Assembly: GCA_965279195.1 (NCBI GenBank)
Contig: CBDIHP010000042.1
Span: 253,668 to 317,667, forward strand
Origin: CBDIHP01 sp965279195
GTDB taxonomy: Bacteria; Planctomycetota; Planctomycetia; Isosphaerales; Isosphaeraceae
Length of the DNA stretch: 64,000 nucleotides
Direction: 5' to 3'
Shown here: positions 7,671 to 17,151 of the stretch, one piece after another
Position numbering within the stretch: position 1 is the stretch's first letter
Layout: every line of letters begins with the position of its first letter
Program-made: the position numbers and the translations under genes
The notes under the pieces: model-generated
Seen by the model: the letters and a program-made list of their open reading frames with translations, nothing else
Told to the model about the DNA's origin: nothing
Databases searched by the model: none

Positions 7671-8972
7671 ATGCGTTCGACCCTCTTCGCCATCGCGGCC
7701 TGGTCCCTCGCGACGATCCTGATGTGCGTCGCAGGCATCTGGGCCACGGCGAGGCTCACGGTAGGCCCGCAGGATCCCTCCAAGGATCCCGTCCGGGGGA
7801 TGCTGAGGATGATCGCCGAGGACGCCGCCGCCGCATTCGAGGTCGGCGGTGCCTCAGGGCTGGCAACCTACCTTCGACACATCTCCGAGAGCGTGCCCGG
7901 CGAACGGGCCCTCCTCGATCCCCGCGGTCGCGACCTCGCCACCGGCGAGGACCGATCCCGGCTCCTCGAAGGCGTACCCGACACCGAGCTCGAATTGTCA
8001 TACAGGCCGGGCGGCAGGGGGCTCGCGGCCGTCCGGGCCGGGGGGGGGAGGTATCGCTTCGTGTGGCTCGCCGAGCCCGGGTTCGAGCCACCCAGGCCCT
8101 GGCCGTTCATCGCCGCGGTGGCGTCGATCATCACGTCGATGGGGGCGATCCTCGCCCTCTACCTCTCCCTGCCCCTCCGCAGGCTCCGCGACGTGATGGC
8201 CCGCTTCGGCCGGGGCGACCTGCACGCCCGCGTCGGATCACGCCGAGGGGACGAGATCGGCGTCGTCTCGCGGGAGTTCGACCTGCTGGCCGACCGCGTC
8301 GAGACCCTTCTCGCCGCCGAACGTCGACTGCTACGGGACGTCTCGCACGAGCTGAGGTCGCCGCTGACCCGCATCGACGTCGCCGTGGACCTGGCCCTCA
8401 AGCGGGACGACCCGCGTCCCTTGCTCGACCGAATCCGCCGGGACGTCACCCGCCTCTCCGACCTCGTCGCGAGCCTGCTGCAGCTGACGCGGCTCGAAGG
8501 CGAACCCTCGGCCCGGCCGGGGACGCCGGTCGATCCCTCGCGGCTGCTCCTCTCGCTCATCGAGGTCTGCACCATCGAGGCCGAGTCGAGGGGCTGCCGG
8601 CTGGAGGCCCGGGTGGTACAAACGGGCCCGATCCCGGCCGACGGCGAACTCCTCCGCCGAGCCTTCGAGAACGTCCTCTGCAACGCGATCCGCCACGCCC
8701 CCGAGGGGACTCCGATCCTGGTCGCCTACTCGGTGTCCCACGCCTCGCACCGGCTCACCGTCCGTGACCACGGCCCGGGCGTCCCGGAGGATTCGCTCGA
8801 GGCGATCTTCGAGCCCTTCGTGCGTGTCGAGGGCGATCGAAGCCGGGCCACCGGCGGGGCCGGCCTGGGCCTCGCCATCGCCCGGAGGGCCGTCGCGATC
8901 CACCGCGGCTCGATCTCGGCCTACAACGCTGCCCCAGGCCTTTGCGTCGTCATCGACCTCCCGGCATCGTGA
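7671..8972 (+). CDS. Sensor histidine kinase (CpxA-like, HAMP)
   Basis: A 433-aa inner-membrane sensor kinase. The first membrane segment is at residues about 5-27 and the second at about 143-166. They enclose a periplasmic sensor of about 115 residues with no recognised fold. HAMP follows (LPLRRLRDVMARFGRGDLHA), then HisKA with phospho-acceptor H226 in DVSHELRSPLTRI. The HATPase domain has an N-box NVLCNAIRHAP, DHGPGVP and GGAGLGLAIA. It should autophosphorylate and pass phosphate to the response regulator encoded 1 nt upstream. The arrangement resembles CpxRA envelope-stress systems, but the stimulus is unknown. Confidence 0.94.
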   Translation: MRSTLFAIAAWSLATILMCVAGIWATARLTVGPQDPSKDPVRGMLRMIAEDAAAAFEVGGASGLATYLRHISESVPGERALLDPRGRDLATGEDRSRLLEGVPDTELELSYRPGGRGLAAVRAGGGRYRFVWLAEPGFEPPRPWPFIAAVASIITSMGAILALYLSLPLRRLRDVMARFGRGDLHARVGSRRGDEIGVVSREFDLLADRVETLLAAERRLLRDVSHELRSPLTRIDVAVDLALKRDDPRPLLDRIRRDVTRLSDLVASLLQLTRLEGEPSARPGTPVDPSRLLLSLIEVCTIEAESRGCRLEARVVQTGPIPADGELLRRAFENVLCNAIRHAPEGTPILVAYSVSHASHRLTVRDHGPGVPEDSLEAIFEPFVRVEGDRSRATGGAGLGLAIARRAVAIHRGSISAYNAAPGLCVVIDLPAS

Positions 8973-9094
8973 TGCGGTGTTCGCGAGCGGACTCACCGGT
9001 CGTCGGGCCGCTCGCCGCAGCCAGTGCCCGGTCGGCCCACGAACCACGATGCGGGATGATTGCCATCGCAGCACTCCGCCGGGTGCCCGGACGG

Positions 9095-11824
9095 CTATTT
9101 GCCTCGATCCCACGCCTGCGATAGGAGCGAGAGGAGGACCTCGATCTCGACGGGCTTGACGAGGTGGTGGTCGAATCCGGCCTCGCGGGACCGGCGGCGA
9201 TCCTCATCCTGGCCGTAACCCGAGAGGGCGATGATGACCGACGCACGACAGTGCGGGTCGTCCCTGAGCCGTCGGGCCACCTCGTACCCGTCCATCCCTG
9301 GCAGTCCGATGTCGAGCAGGACGAATTCCGGTCTCATGACGCGGGCCACATCGAGGGCCGACGGGCCTTCGTGGGCCGCCTCCGCCTCATTCCCGAGGAG
9401 TTTCAGTAACCGGACCAAGCTGCGTGCCGTGTCCGCGTTGTCGTCGACCACGAGGATCCGCGCACCGTATCGCCCGGCCGGGACAGGGGTTGCCGGCCTG
9501 CCATTCGCTTGGGCCGCAGGGGTCGCTGCGGGAATCCTGACGGTGAAGGTGCTCCCCATGCCCGGCCCGTCACTTCGGGCCGAGACGCTGCCGCCATGCA
9601 TCTCGGCGAGCCTCTGCACGATAGTCAGCCCCAGGCCGAGGCCCCCCTCCGAGCGGGCGATGGAGCGTTCCCCCTGGGCAAACAACTCGAACATCTCAGG
9701 CAGCTTGTCGGGAGGGATACCGACGCCCTCGTCTGCGACGGTGATGACGACATGGTCCCCCTCCCGTTTGCCCCCGAGCCGTATCCGCCCGCCGTCCTCG
9801 GAATACTTGGCCGCGTTGGTCAGGAGGTTGATGACGATCTGCCCGACGCGGGTCGCGTCGGCCTGCAGTGGCAGCGTCCCTTCCTCGAACTCGATCTCCA
9901 GCCGGTGCCCCCGCTCGTCGATGAGCGGCATGGTCGCCTCGACGGCCTGCTTGAGGATGGTCCCCGCGTCGCACGGCTCCCGCCGGAGGCGAATCTTGCC
10001 GCTCGTGATGCGAGAGACGTCGAGCAGGTCGTCGATGAGCCGGGCGAACTGCCTCGTCTGACGAACGATGATGTCCCGCGCGAAGGCGAGGTTCTCCGGC
10101 TCGGCGGACAGCTTCAGGACCGTCGTGGCGTTGTCGACCGCGGCCAGCGGGTTTCTCAATTCGTGGGCGAGCATCATCAAGAACTCGGTTTTGCGACGGT
10201 CGGCGTCCTTCAACTGCTCGACGAGCCGCTCACGCTCGGCCTCGGCGCGCTTCTGGGCCGAGACGTCGAGGATGAACGCCGCCGCCTGTTCCTGGACCTC
10301 GTCGAGGAAGGCGAACCCGACGACGACCGGCACTCGCGTCCCGTCCTTGCGGGTGTACTCCTTCTCGTAGGGCTCGCAGAACCCCTTCGCCTTGGCTTCC
10401 GCGATCCGTGCCTCGTCCACAGCGAGCCACTCGGGAGGCGTGATGGTCGCCCATCCGACCCGGCCGGAGGTGAAGTCATCCTTGAGGTATCCCGTGATCC
10501 GGCAGTAGGCTTCGTTGCAGAAGAGGATGGCCCCCGACATCGTCGCGTGGACGATGCCGATGGGGTTGGCCTCGGCGAGCAGCCGGTACCGCTCCTCCTG
10601 CTCCAGGAGCCGCCGCTCGGCCTCTCTCTGGGCGGTGATGTCCACCGCCACCCCGCCGATCAGGGGCCCGCCCGGGTCGGTCAGCGGGAATTTGTAGACC
10701 AGGAACTGCCCCTCCGAACCGTCCCGCCGGATCCCAGGCTCGATGCACTCGACAGGGCCCCCAGCCTTCGCCGCCGCCCGCATGTTCTCGACGTACCGCC
10801 CGGCGATGTCCTCCGGATACAGATCGAAACAGCTCCGGCCGATGACCTCGCCCTCGGGCAGGAGGAACATCCCGCGATACGTCCGGCTCAGGTAGACGAT
10901 GCGGCCGTCGGAGTCGCTCATCCACGCTGCGGCCGGGCTGTTGTCCATGAACGCCCGGAACCGCTCCTCGCTCAGGCGGAACCGCTCCTCGCTGGCCCTG
11001 AGTCTTGCCTCGGCCTCCTTCCGCCCGGTGATATCCAGGAGCACGCCGGTGGCACGGATCGGACGCCTGCGGTCCCCTCCGCCGGAGAAGAGGGTGTTGC
11101 CCTTGAGGAGCACCCAGCGGATCGAACCGTCGGGCCGTTCGATGCGATGCTCGTCCTCGAACGTCCCGCCGCTGCCCGGGTCGAATGAGGCCCGGATCCG
11201 CTCTTGCACCCGATCGCGGTCCTCCGGGTGGACGAAGTCGGGCACCGACCCGACCGAGACCGTCGGCCCATCGATTTCGAGCCCCAGGAGGATCCGCATC
11301 TCCGTCGACCAGTAGACCTCCCCTGTGATCAGGTCGGCGTCGTAGTATCCGAATCCTGCGGCGCAGGCGGCCAGGCGGAGCCGCTCCTCGCTCATCCTTA
11401 GCGACGCTTCCGCTTCCTTGCGGCGGGTCACGTCGCTCGCGGTCCCGAGCCACTCGGTGATGTCTCCGCGGGCGTCGAGGACCGGTATGGCCCGCGAGGA
11501 GGTCCACCCGAACGAGCCGTCAACTCGCACCACGGGGTGCTCCAGTTCGAATACGCACCTCCTCCGGATGGCGTCGGCGATGGCCTCCAGCACCCTCGGC
11601 CGGTCGTCGGTGGGTATGTACCGCTCCAGCCAGGTGCGGCTAGGTTCGTCGGTGTCTTCAATGAACTCGCGGCCGTCGAGTCGCCACATCTCGGACCAGT
11701 CGGGGCTCATGCGATAGACGACATCGGACGTGGCCGTGACGAGGAGACGGAACCGGTCCTCGCTCGTGGCGAGGGCGGGTTGCTGCCGCCCTGGGCCGGT
11801 CGGATGATGGTGGGGCGTCGTCAT
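9095..11824 (-). CDS. Multi-PAS hybrid histidine kinase
   Basis: A 909-aa cytoplasmic hybrid kinase with no membrane segments. Four PAS/PAC units occupy roughly residues 15-140, 140-265, 270-390 and 395-520; each ends in the typical DVT/DIT..EAE linker. HisKA has H554 in MMLAHELRNPLAAVDN. The HATPase domain shows NLLTNAAKYSEDGG, DEGVGIP and GGLGLGLTIV. A receiver domain with D838 in LLDIGLPGMDG closes the protein. There is no HPt or output domain, so phosphate must be passed to another protein. The ATG at 11824 starts at MTTPHHHP; a longer frame to 11911 has non-PAS sequence and is not preferred. It is a paralogue of the kinase at 17152, sharing near-identical receiver tails (DHHLxKPVxIExLLSLL). 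Confidence 0.92.
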   Translation of the reverse strand: MTTPHHHPTGPGRQQPALATSEDRFRLLVTATSDVVYRMSPDWSEMWRLDGREFIEDTDEPSRTWLERYIPTDDRPRVLEAIADAIRRRCVFELEHPVVRVDGSFGWTSSRAIPVLDARGDITEWLGTASDVTRRKEAEASLRMSEERLRLAACAAGFGYYDADLITGEVYWSTEMRILLGLEIDGPTVSVGSVPDFVHPEDRDRVQERIRASFDPGSGGTFEDEHRIERPDGSIRWVLLKGNTLFSGGGDRRRPIRATGVLLDITGRKEAEARLRASEERFRLSEERFRAFMDNSPAAAWMSDSDGRIVYLSRTYRGMFLLPEGEVIGRSCFDLYPEDIAGRYVENMRAAAKAGGPVECIEPGIRRDGSEGQFLVYKFPLTDPGGPLIGGVAVDITAQREAERRLLEQEERYRLLAEANPIGIVHATMSGAILFCNEAYCRITGYLKDDFTSGRVGWATITPPEWLAVDEARIAEAKAKGFCEPYEKEYTRKDGTRVPVVVGFAFLDEVQEQAAAFILDVSAQKRAEAERERLVEQLKDADRRKTEFLMMLAHELRNPLAAVDNATTVLKLSAEPENLAFARDIIVRQTRQFARLIDDLLDVSRITSGKIRLRREPCDAGTILKQAVEATMPLIDERGHRLEIEFEEGTLPLQADATRVGQIVINLLTNAAKYSEDGGRIRLGGKREGDHVVITVADEGVGIPPDKLPEMFELFAQGERSIARSEGGLGLGLTIVQRLAEMHGGSVSARSDGPGMGSTFTVRIPAATPAAQANGRPATPVPAGRYGARILVVDDNADTARSLVRLLKLLGNEAEAAHEGPSALDVARVMRPEFVLLDIGLPGMDGYEVARRLRDDPHCRASVIIALSGYGQDEDRRRSREAGFDHHLVKPVEIEVLLSLLSQAWDRGK

Positions 11825-12291
11825 CGGCGTACCTGGCCGGAGGCTGATCCGGGCGAGCCTTGATTGCAGTCGTTCTGGCAGATGGCGGGCATCGAGTGTA
11901 AGGCATACCAACCCGAATCAGAAGGTGCGAGTAAGATGGCGGGCCGCTTCCCTGCGGACGGCCCCGGCCTCCAGGCCACCCCGGGCTCCCGCGTCAACAG
12001 GGGCGATTGGCTTTACTCACACGCGGAGTCCCGGAGAGGCTCGCCCGGACTTCGATCACGCCGGCCACATCGCAGTCCTGGAAGGTGGGGGGCGGGGAGT
12101 GCCGTCGACATCAATCGCTGCCGACAATCACTCCGGCCGACCGGGACTCGATCGACATCTTTCGCCAATCCCCTTCTCATACTCGCGGGGTGTCGTACCC
12201 GTCGGGCAGAAGCCCGCGGGCTCGGATCGGTCCGCCGGGCTCGAGGGAGCTTCCCTCGGAATGGTACGTTTCTGCCTTGGACGCCCTCGCA
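11825..12291. other. Intergenic region between two hybrid kinases
   Basis: No gene or RNA is recognised. Both neighbours are transcribed leftwards, so the promoter of the 909-aa kinase should lie here, but no clear -35/-10 pair was found. Confidence 0.5.
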
Positions 12292-14181
12292 TCAATGCCT
12301 CGATCGCCCGTGGATCAATTCCGCGAGCCGGCCCAGGTCTATTGGCTTGGGGAGGTGTTCGTCCATGCCCGCCTCCAGAGAACGCCGCCGGTCATCCTCC
12401 TGTGCGTATCCCGAGATCGCAAGGATCAATGCGTCGTAGAGTGCACTCTCGCCACGAAGCCTCCGGGCCACCTCGTAGCCGTCCATGCTCGGCAGGCCGA
12501 TGTCGAGGAGCACGACCTCGGGCCGGTAGGCCTGGGCGACTTCGATCCCCTCGGGACCATCGTAGGCGAGTTCGACGTCGTGGCCCATAAGCTTGAGGAT
12601 CTGGCCTGTGGAGCGTGCCAGATCCTTGTTGTCGTCGACGATCAGGATCCGGGCCTTGTCCGTATGAGGGAAGCCCGGATCGATCCGCTCGGCGACGGCG
12701 GATCCGCTCCGGATCGCGGGCAGCTCGACCACGAACTCTGATCCTTTGCCCCTCCCTTCGCTGCGTGCCGCAACCCGCCCGCCGTGCCGTTCGACGAGTT
12801 CCCGGACGACGGTCAGGCCGACGCCGAGGCCGCCGTCGGACAGGTTGAGCGTCCGTGCCCCCTGCGTGAAGAGGTCGAAGATATGCGGCAGGTCCGCCGG
12901 GTCGATGCCGGCCCCGTCGTCCGTCACCCTGGTCAGCACCTTGCCGCCCTCGGCAGCGGCCGAGATCCGGATCCGGCCGCCCGGCGGCGTGTATTTGCAG
13001 GAGTTCGAGAATAGATTCGCGAACACCTGTTCCAGGCGGACGGGGTCACCCTCGACCTGGGGGAGCTTCGGATCGAATTCGAGGGTCAGGCTGTGGCGAC
13101 GGTCCTGGAGCAGGACGCGGACCGTGCCGATCGCGTGCTCGATCACGATGGGGAGGTCGAGCGGCACCTTGCGGATCTCGATCACCCCCCTGGTGATCCG
13201 GGAGACGTCGATGAGGTCGTCGACCAACCTGGCCAGAGTCGAGGTCTGCCGCCTGAGGATCTCGCGGGCCTCGGCCAGCTGGGCGGCATCGCACGGGCGG
13301 TCGAGGAGTTCGACAGCCATCCGGATCGCTGCGACCGGATTCCGCAGTTCATGCCCGAGCATCGACAGGAAGCGATCCTTGCGGCGGTCGGCCTGGGCCC
13401 GCTCCGCCTCGACCCGCTTCATCTCGGTGATGTCGCGTCCCACCTTCGACGCCCCGATGATCCTCCCCGAGTCGTCGCGGATCGGTGAGACGGTCAGGGA
13501 GACGTCGATGACCGCCCCGTCCTTGTGACGCCGTTTCGTCTGATAATGGTCCACCTTCTCGCCCCGTCGGATCCGGCCGAGGATCCATCCCGTGTCCTCG
13601 GAGACCGACGGCGGCATGAGCACTGAGACATGTCGTCCGACGATCTCCTCGGCCGTGTAGCCGAGGACCTGCTCGGCTCCCCGATTCCAGCCGGTAATGA
13701 TCCCGTCGAGGTCCTTCGTGGCGATGATGTCGTCCGACGACTCGATGATGGCGGCCAGCCGCCGAGTCGAAAGTTCGAATCGCCGCTTCTCCGTCACGTC
13801 CCGGAAGACGAGGATCACCCCGGAGAGGTCATCCGTCCCGACGGCGATCGGGGCCGCAGCGTCGTCGATCGGGAACTCCCTGCCATCCCGGGAGATGAGG
13901 ATCGTATGGTTGGCGAGGGTGACGCCGCGGCCGTCGGCGATGACCTTCACAACGGGGTCCTCGACGGGCTCCCTCGTGAATTCGTTGACGATCTGGAAGA
14001 CCTCGCCGATCGGCCTGCCGAAGGCATCCTGGGAGGTCCAGCCCGTGAGAGACTCGGCGATCGGATTGAGGAAGATAAGGCGGGCCGCACCGTCCGTTGC
14101 GATCACCCCGTCACCGATACTCATCAATGCAGTCGCGAACCAATGCTCATCGAAGGGGGCACGGGGGGGAGGCTCTGACAT
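12292..14181 (-). CDS. PAS-PAS hybrid histidine kinase
   Basis: A 629-aa soluble hybrid kinase. PAS 1 covers about 15-135 (GDGVIATDGAARLIFLNPIA) and PAS 2 about 140-260 (IIATKDLDGIITGWNRGAEQ). HisKA has H277 in SMLGHELRNPVAAIRM. The HATPase domain has NLFSNSCKYTPPGG, DDGAGID and GGLGVGLTVV. The receiver domain at the end has D560 in LLDIGLPSMDG. No HPt is present. It is one of three similar hybrid kinases in this block and probably arose by duplication. Because it lacks its own output it must signal through an unlinked HPt or act by altering receiver interactions. The stimulus is unknown; no heme or flavin ligand residues are obvious. Confidence 0.92.
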   Translation of the reverse strand: MSEPPPRAPFDEHWFATALMSIGDGVIATDGAARLIFLNPIAESLTGWTSQDAFGRPIGEVFQIVNEFTREPVEDPVVKVIADGRGVTLANHTILISRDGREFPIDDAAAPIAVGTDDLSGVILVFRDVTEKRRFELSTRRLAAIIESSDDIIATKDLDGIITGWNRGAEQVLGYTAEEIVGRHVSVLMPPSVSEDTGWILGRIRRGEKVDHYQTKRRHKDGAVIDVSLTVSPIRDDSGRIIGASKVGRDITEMKRVEAERAQADRRKDRFLSMLGHELRNPVAAIRMAVELLDRPCDAAQLAEAREILRRQTSTLARLVDDLIDVSRITRGVIEIRKVPLDLPIVIEHAIGTVRVLLQDRRHSLTLEFDPKLPQVEGDPVRLEQVFANLFSNSCKYTPPGGRIRISAAAEGGKVLTRVTDDGAGIDPADLPHIFDLFTQGARTLNLSDGGLGVGLTVVRELVERHGGRVAARSEGRGKGSEFVVELPAIRSGSAVAERIDPGFPHTDKARILIVDDNKDLARSTGQILKLMGHDVELAYDGPEGIEVAQAYRPEVVLLDIGLPSMDGYEVARRLRGESALYDALILAISGYAQEDDRRRSLEAGMDEHLPKPIDLGRLAELIHGRSRH

Positions 14182-14394
14182 CGGTCGACGCTCCAGCGAT
14201 GGGGTGCTCCAGGAACCGGGCTAGATGAGCAGACGATGCTATCAGGAACAACTGACCAGTGCATGGTTTGATGCAAAGATTGTCGGGGAGCAAAATCCAA
14301 TGCCGTCGATCGATTCGATGGGGTCCGACAGGCAGCTCCTCATCCTCGAGGACCGATTCTTCACCCCCTCCGGCCGATTCTTGCCGGCGGAGCA

Positions 14395-16218
14395 TCAGGA
14401 CGCCCAGCCGGGCAACCAGACCTCGAACTCGCTCCCGAGGCCGAGGCCGTCGCTGCGGGCCTCGATCCGGCCGCCGTGGAGGTGGACCAGCTCGCGGCAG
14501 ATGCTCAGGCCGATGCCAAGGCCGTCGGCCGCCGCGTGCTTCGACCGGTCTGAGCGGCGGTAGGGGTCGAAGATGCTGTCCAGGTCATCTCCGGCAATCC
14601 CCATGCCGTTGTCCTTGACCTTTACGCAGATACCGCCTTCGGCGGCCCATGCCGAGACCCGGATCAGGCCGCCGTCGGGCGTGTAGCGGGCGGCATTGGT
14701 CAGCAGGTTGGCGAACACCCGGACGAGCCGTATCGGGTCGCCCTGGATCGGCCCGACCTCGATGTTGATCCCCATCGACAGATGGTGACGCCGATCGGCA
14801 AGGGCCTGGGATACCACCTCCACCGCCTGCTTCAGGATCTCCCGGATATCCACCGCCTGCTTCGAGACCGCGACCATCCCGCGTGAGATACGCGAGAATT
14901 CGAGGATGTCGTCGAGCATCGCCACCATGGCAACGACATTGCGTCGGATCATGTCGAGGGCATACGTAGAGTCGCCCGCGAGCCCGGCGGCTTCGAGCAT
15001 GTCGACGCCGAGTCGAACCGCGGAGAGGGGATTCCTGAGTTCATGGCCGACCGTGGCGAGGACCATCCCCTTCTTCCGGTCACTCGCCCGGATCTCCTGC
15101 TCCAGGTTCTTGTGATGGGTGACATCGGTGTCGGTGCCGACCCAGTACCTGATATTGCCGTCGCCGTCGCGGACCGGGATCGCTTTCGAGTAGAACCAGC
15201 GGTAGACGCCGCCGGTGCCCCGGACGCGGATCGTGTTCTCGTAGACCTCGCCCGAAAGGAGCGAATGTGACCTCTTTTCTATCACTCCGGCAAGATCTTC
15301 GGGGTGGATCAGGGGGTCGCAGCCCCCCGACTTCACCTCTTCCGCAGTCATCCCGACAAAATCCAGGAAGCTGCGGCTGCACCAGTAAAGGACGCCATGC
15401 CCGTCGGCCATCCAGGTGGTCTGACCCATGTGGTCGACCAACTCGCGGAAGTGCTCCTCGCTGTCCCGCAACGCCTGCTCCGCCTTCAACCGGTCGGACA
15501 CATCACGCAGAATGAGTACGGCACCGTCGACGTTGTTCCCGCGGGCCAGAATCGGCCGCACGCCGACTTCGACGTCGCGAGGACCTACGCGGGTGTTGAG
15601 ATGGAGCAGGCCGTCGGCCGGCCGGGAGGTCAGGGCGAGTTCGACCGGGTCGGGAACGGGCTCGAGGGAATCGCGGCGGAGGAATTCCACCCGGTCCCTC
15701 ACGTGCCGGCCGAGGATCTCCTCCTGCTCGCAGCCCAGCATCGCCCGGGCTGCCTCGTTGGCCCGGATCATCCGCCCCTCCCGGTCCGTCTCGATGATCG
15801 GGTCGCCGATCGCGTCCAGGATATGGCCGAACTCTCGGGACGCCTGATGCCGGATGCGGTGGACTTCGACCATGACAATCGCCTCGGCCGGATCGTCGGA
15901 GATGACGACCGGGGTCACCGCGACGACGGAGTTCCCGCACCGTTCCCGGAAGGCTTCTGCCGAAGGCGATCGTGCCAGTGAGGCGGCGGAGAGCTTGAAT
16001 GTCGCCTCGACGACGGCGGCCTCGTCGAGCCCGGAGAAATGCCTGGCGATCAGCACCCATGGGGACTGGCCGATCAGCCCGGCCGGTGTGACCCCCGTCT
16101 CCGCAAGGAAACCGTCGGTAGCTTCGAGGATTACGCCATCGCGGGACACGACGACGGCCGGGAGGGACAGCCTGCGGAAGCAGAGCCCCGCCACAGAATG
16201 AGGCACGGATCTCATCAT
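14395..16218 (-). CDS. PAS histidine kinase without receiver domain
   Basis: A 607-aa soluble kinase. The N-terminal 125 residues form a divergent PAS-like region (LPAVVVSRDGVILEATDGFL). PAS 2 covers about 125-245 (ILDAIGDPIIETDREGRMIR) and a PAS/PAC 3 about 250-375 (YWCSRSFLDFVGM, IHPEDLA, YWVGTDTDVTHHK). HisKA has H392 in ATVGHELRNPLSAVRL. The HATPase domain has NLLTNAARYTPDGG, DNGMGIAGDD and GLGIGLSI. Unlike its three neighbours it ends without a receiver domain. It may donate phosphate to one of the nearby receiver domains, but no dedicated regulator lies next to it. The gene is 213 nt upstream of the 629-aa kinase on the same strand. Confidence 0.92.
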   Translation of the reverse strand: MMRSVPHSVAGLCFRRLSLPAVVVSRDGVILEATDGFLAETGVTPAGLIGQSPWVLIARHFSGLDEAAVVEATFKLSAASLARSPSAEAFRERCGNSVVAVTPVVISDDPAEAIVMVEVHRIRHQASREFGHILDAIGDPIIETDREGRMIRANEAARAMLGCEQEEILGRHVRDRVEFLRRDSLEPVPDPVELALTSRPADGLLHLNTRVGPRDVEVGVRPILARGNNVDGAVLILRDVSDRLKAEQALRDSEEHFRELVDHMGQTTWMADGHGVLYWCSRSFLDFVGMTAEEVKSGGCDPLIHPEDLAGVIEKRSHSLLSGEVYENTIRVRGTGGVYRWFYSKAIPVRDGDGNIRYWVGTDTDVTHHKNLEQEIRASDRKKGMVLATVGHELRNPLSAVRLGVDMLEAAGLAGDSTYALDMIRRNVVAMVAMLDDILEFSRISRGMVAVSKQAVDIREILKQAVEVVSQALADRRHHLSMGINIEVGPIQGDPIRLVRVFANLLTNAARYTPDGGLIRVSAWAAEGGICVKVKDNGMGIAGDDLDSIFDPYRRSDRSKHAAADGLGIGLSICRELVHLHGGRIEARSDGLGLGSEFEVWLPGWAS

Positions 16219-16682
16219 CGAGAGTCCCCGGGGCTTGAGTTATAACGACTTCCACCGGGGGGCCATCACGGAGCATCGTGATGGGCTTCGAAGGGATCCT
16301 AACCCGAGGGCCCGCTCGAAAGCATGCGAAACTTGACGAGGAGCGACGCGATTCAACATTGTTTGAGCGATTCCGGCGTCGATCCTGCTTCTGCGTCCTG
16401 CCCAGCCCGCGAATGTTGCCCCGCCTCAACGGAAATTGGTTGTCAGGGACAGGCCGCCTTCTCCGCCGCCGAGGCCGGTGAAGGGCCCGACCGGGAGGCC
16501 TGACGACGTGCCCGGGCGGACATCCGTATGGACTTGCCGGCGACCCGACATGGCCTGACGATGCCATGGGGAGCCTCAATCCTTCCAGCGGGGCCGGGGA
16601 TCACGCATCGCTCCCCCTGCCCCTGAACCGTATCGCCCGAGGCCCTGTCGTCCTTCCGAGGGGAGCAGTCGCGGAGATCCCC
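16219..16682. other. Intergenic region, no gene recognised
   Basis: It lies between the start of a minus-strand kinase and the start of a plus-strand pseudogene. Promoters for both are expected here, but no convincing motif was found. Confidence 0.45.
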
Positions 16683-17078
16683 ATGAAGATCATCCTCACG
16701 GCTCACCTGTTCGGGCCTCCCCACGCCCACCCGATCGGCCTCCTCCGCTCCCTCACCGCGAAGGGATGTCACCGCCAGACCATCTGCTCGGCCTGGTGAG
16801 TCAAGGCCATCGCCCCGCACCGTCTCGACGGCGACCTCCGCCGGCTCAACGCCGAATGGACCTCGGCGTCTCGTCGGATCAGCCCCCGATCCCTGATCGC
16901 CCTATTGGAGTCGGCGGGGAAGGAGGTGGCGGTGATGTTCGAGCCGGCCGACCCGCACGCCCCCGCGACCTACCGGGTCGGCAGGGCGGGCGAGGACCAG
17001 TCGACCATGTGGTTTGATATGGCCCGCGAGTACACCGAACGCCGACACCACCAGCGGCAGGTCGCCGAGGCCGTCGGC
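16683..17078 (+). pseudogene. DinB/maleylpyruvate-isomerase-like gene, decayed
   Basis: In a single frame the sequence reads MKIILTAHLFGPPHAHPIGL, then an in-frame TGA at 16797 right after TICSAW. It resumes with VKAIAPHRLDGDLRRL, LNAEWTSASRRISPRSLIAL and later STMWFDMAREYTERRHHQRQ. This order matches DinB-superfamily proteins of the maleylpyruvate-isomerase N-terminal type (start TAHLFPPL..LL.SL; W.VKDIAAHLLDGDLRRL; WFD.AREYTERWHHQ). Compared with the family pattern a segment of about 20-25 residues is missing between GDLRRL and NAEW. The C-terminal third after QVAEAVG is also lost. A stop codon, a deletion and a truncation together mark it as dead. Confidence 0.72.
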
Positions 17079-17151
17079 TGGGCCCGTTGGCCAGTCGGGC
17101 GGCGACACGCGACTCTCGCCCGAAGCCGTACCCCAGGGAGCGGCTCGCCGG

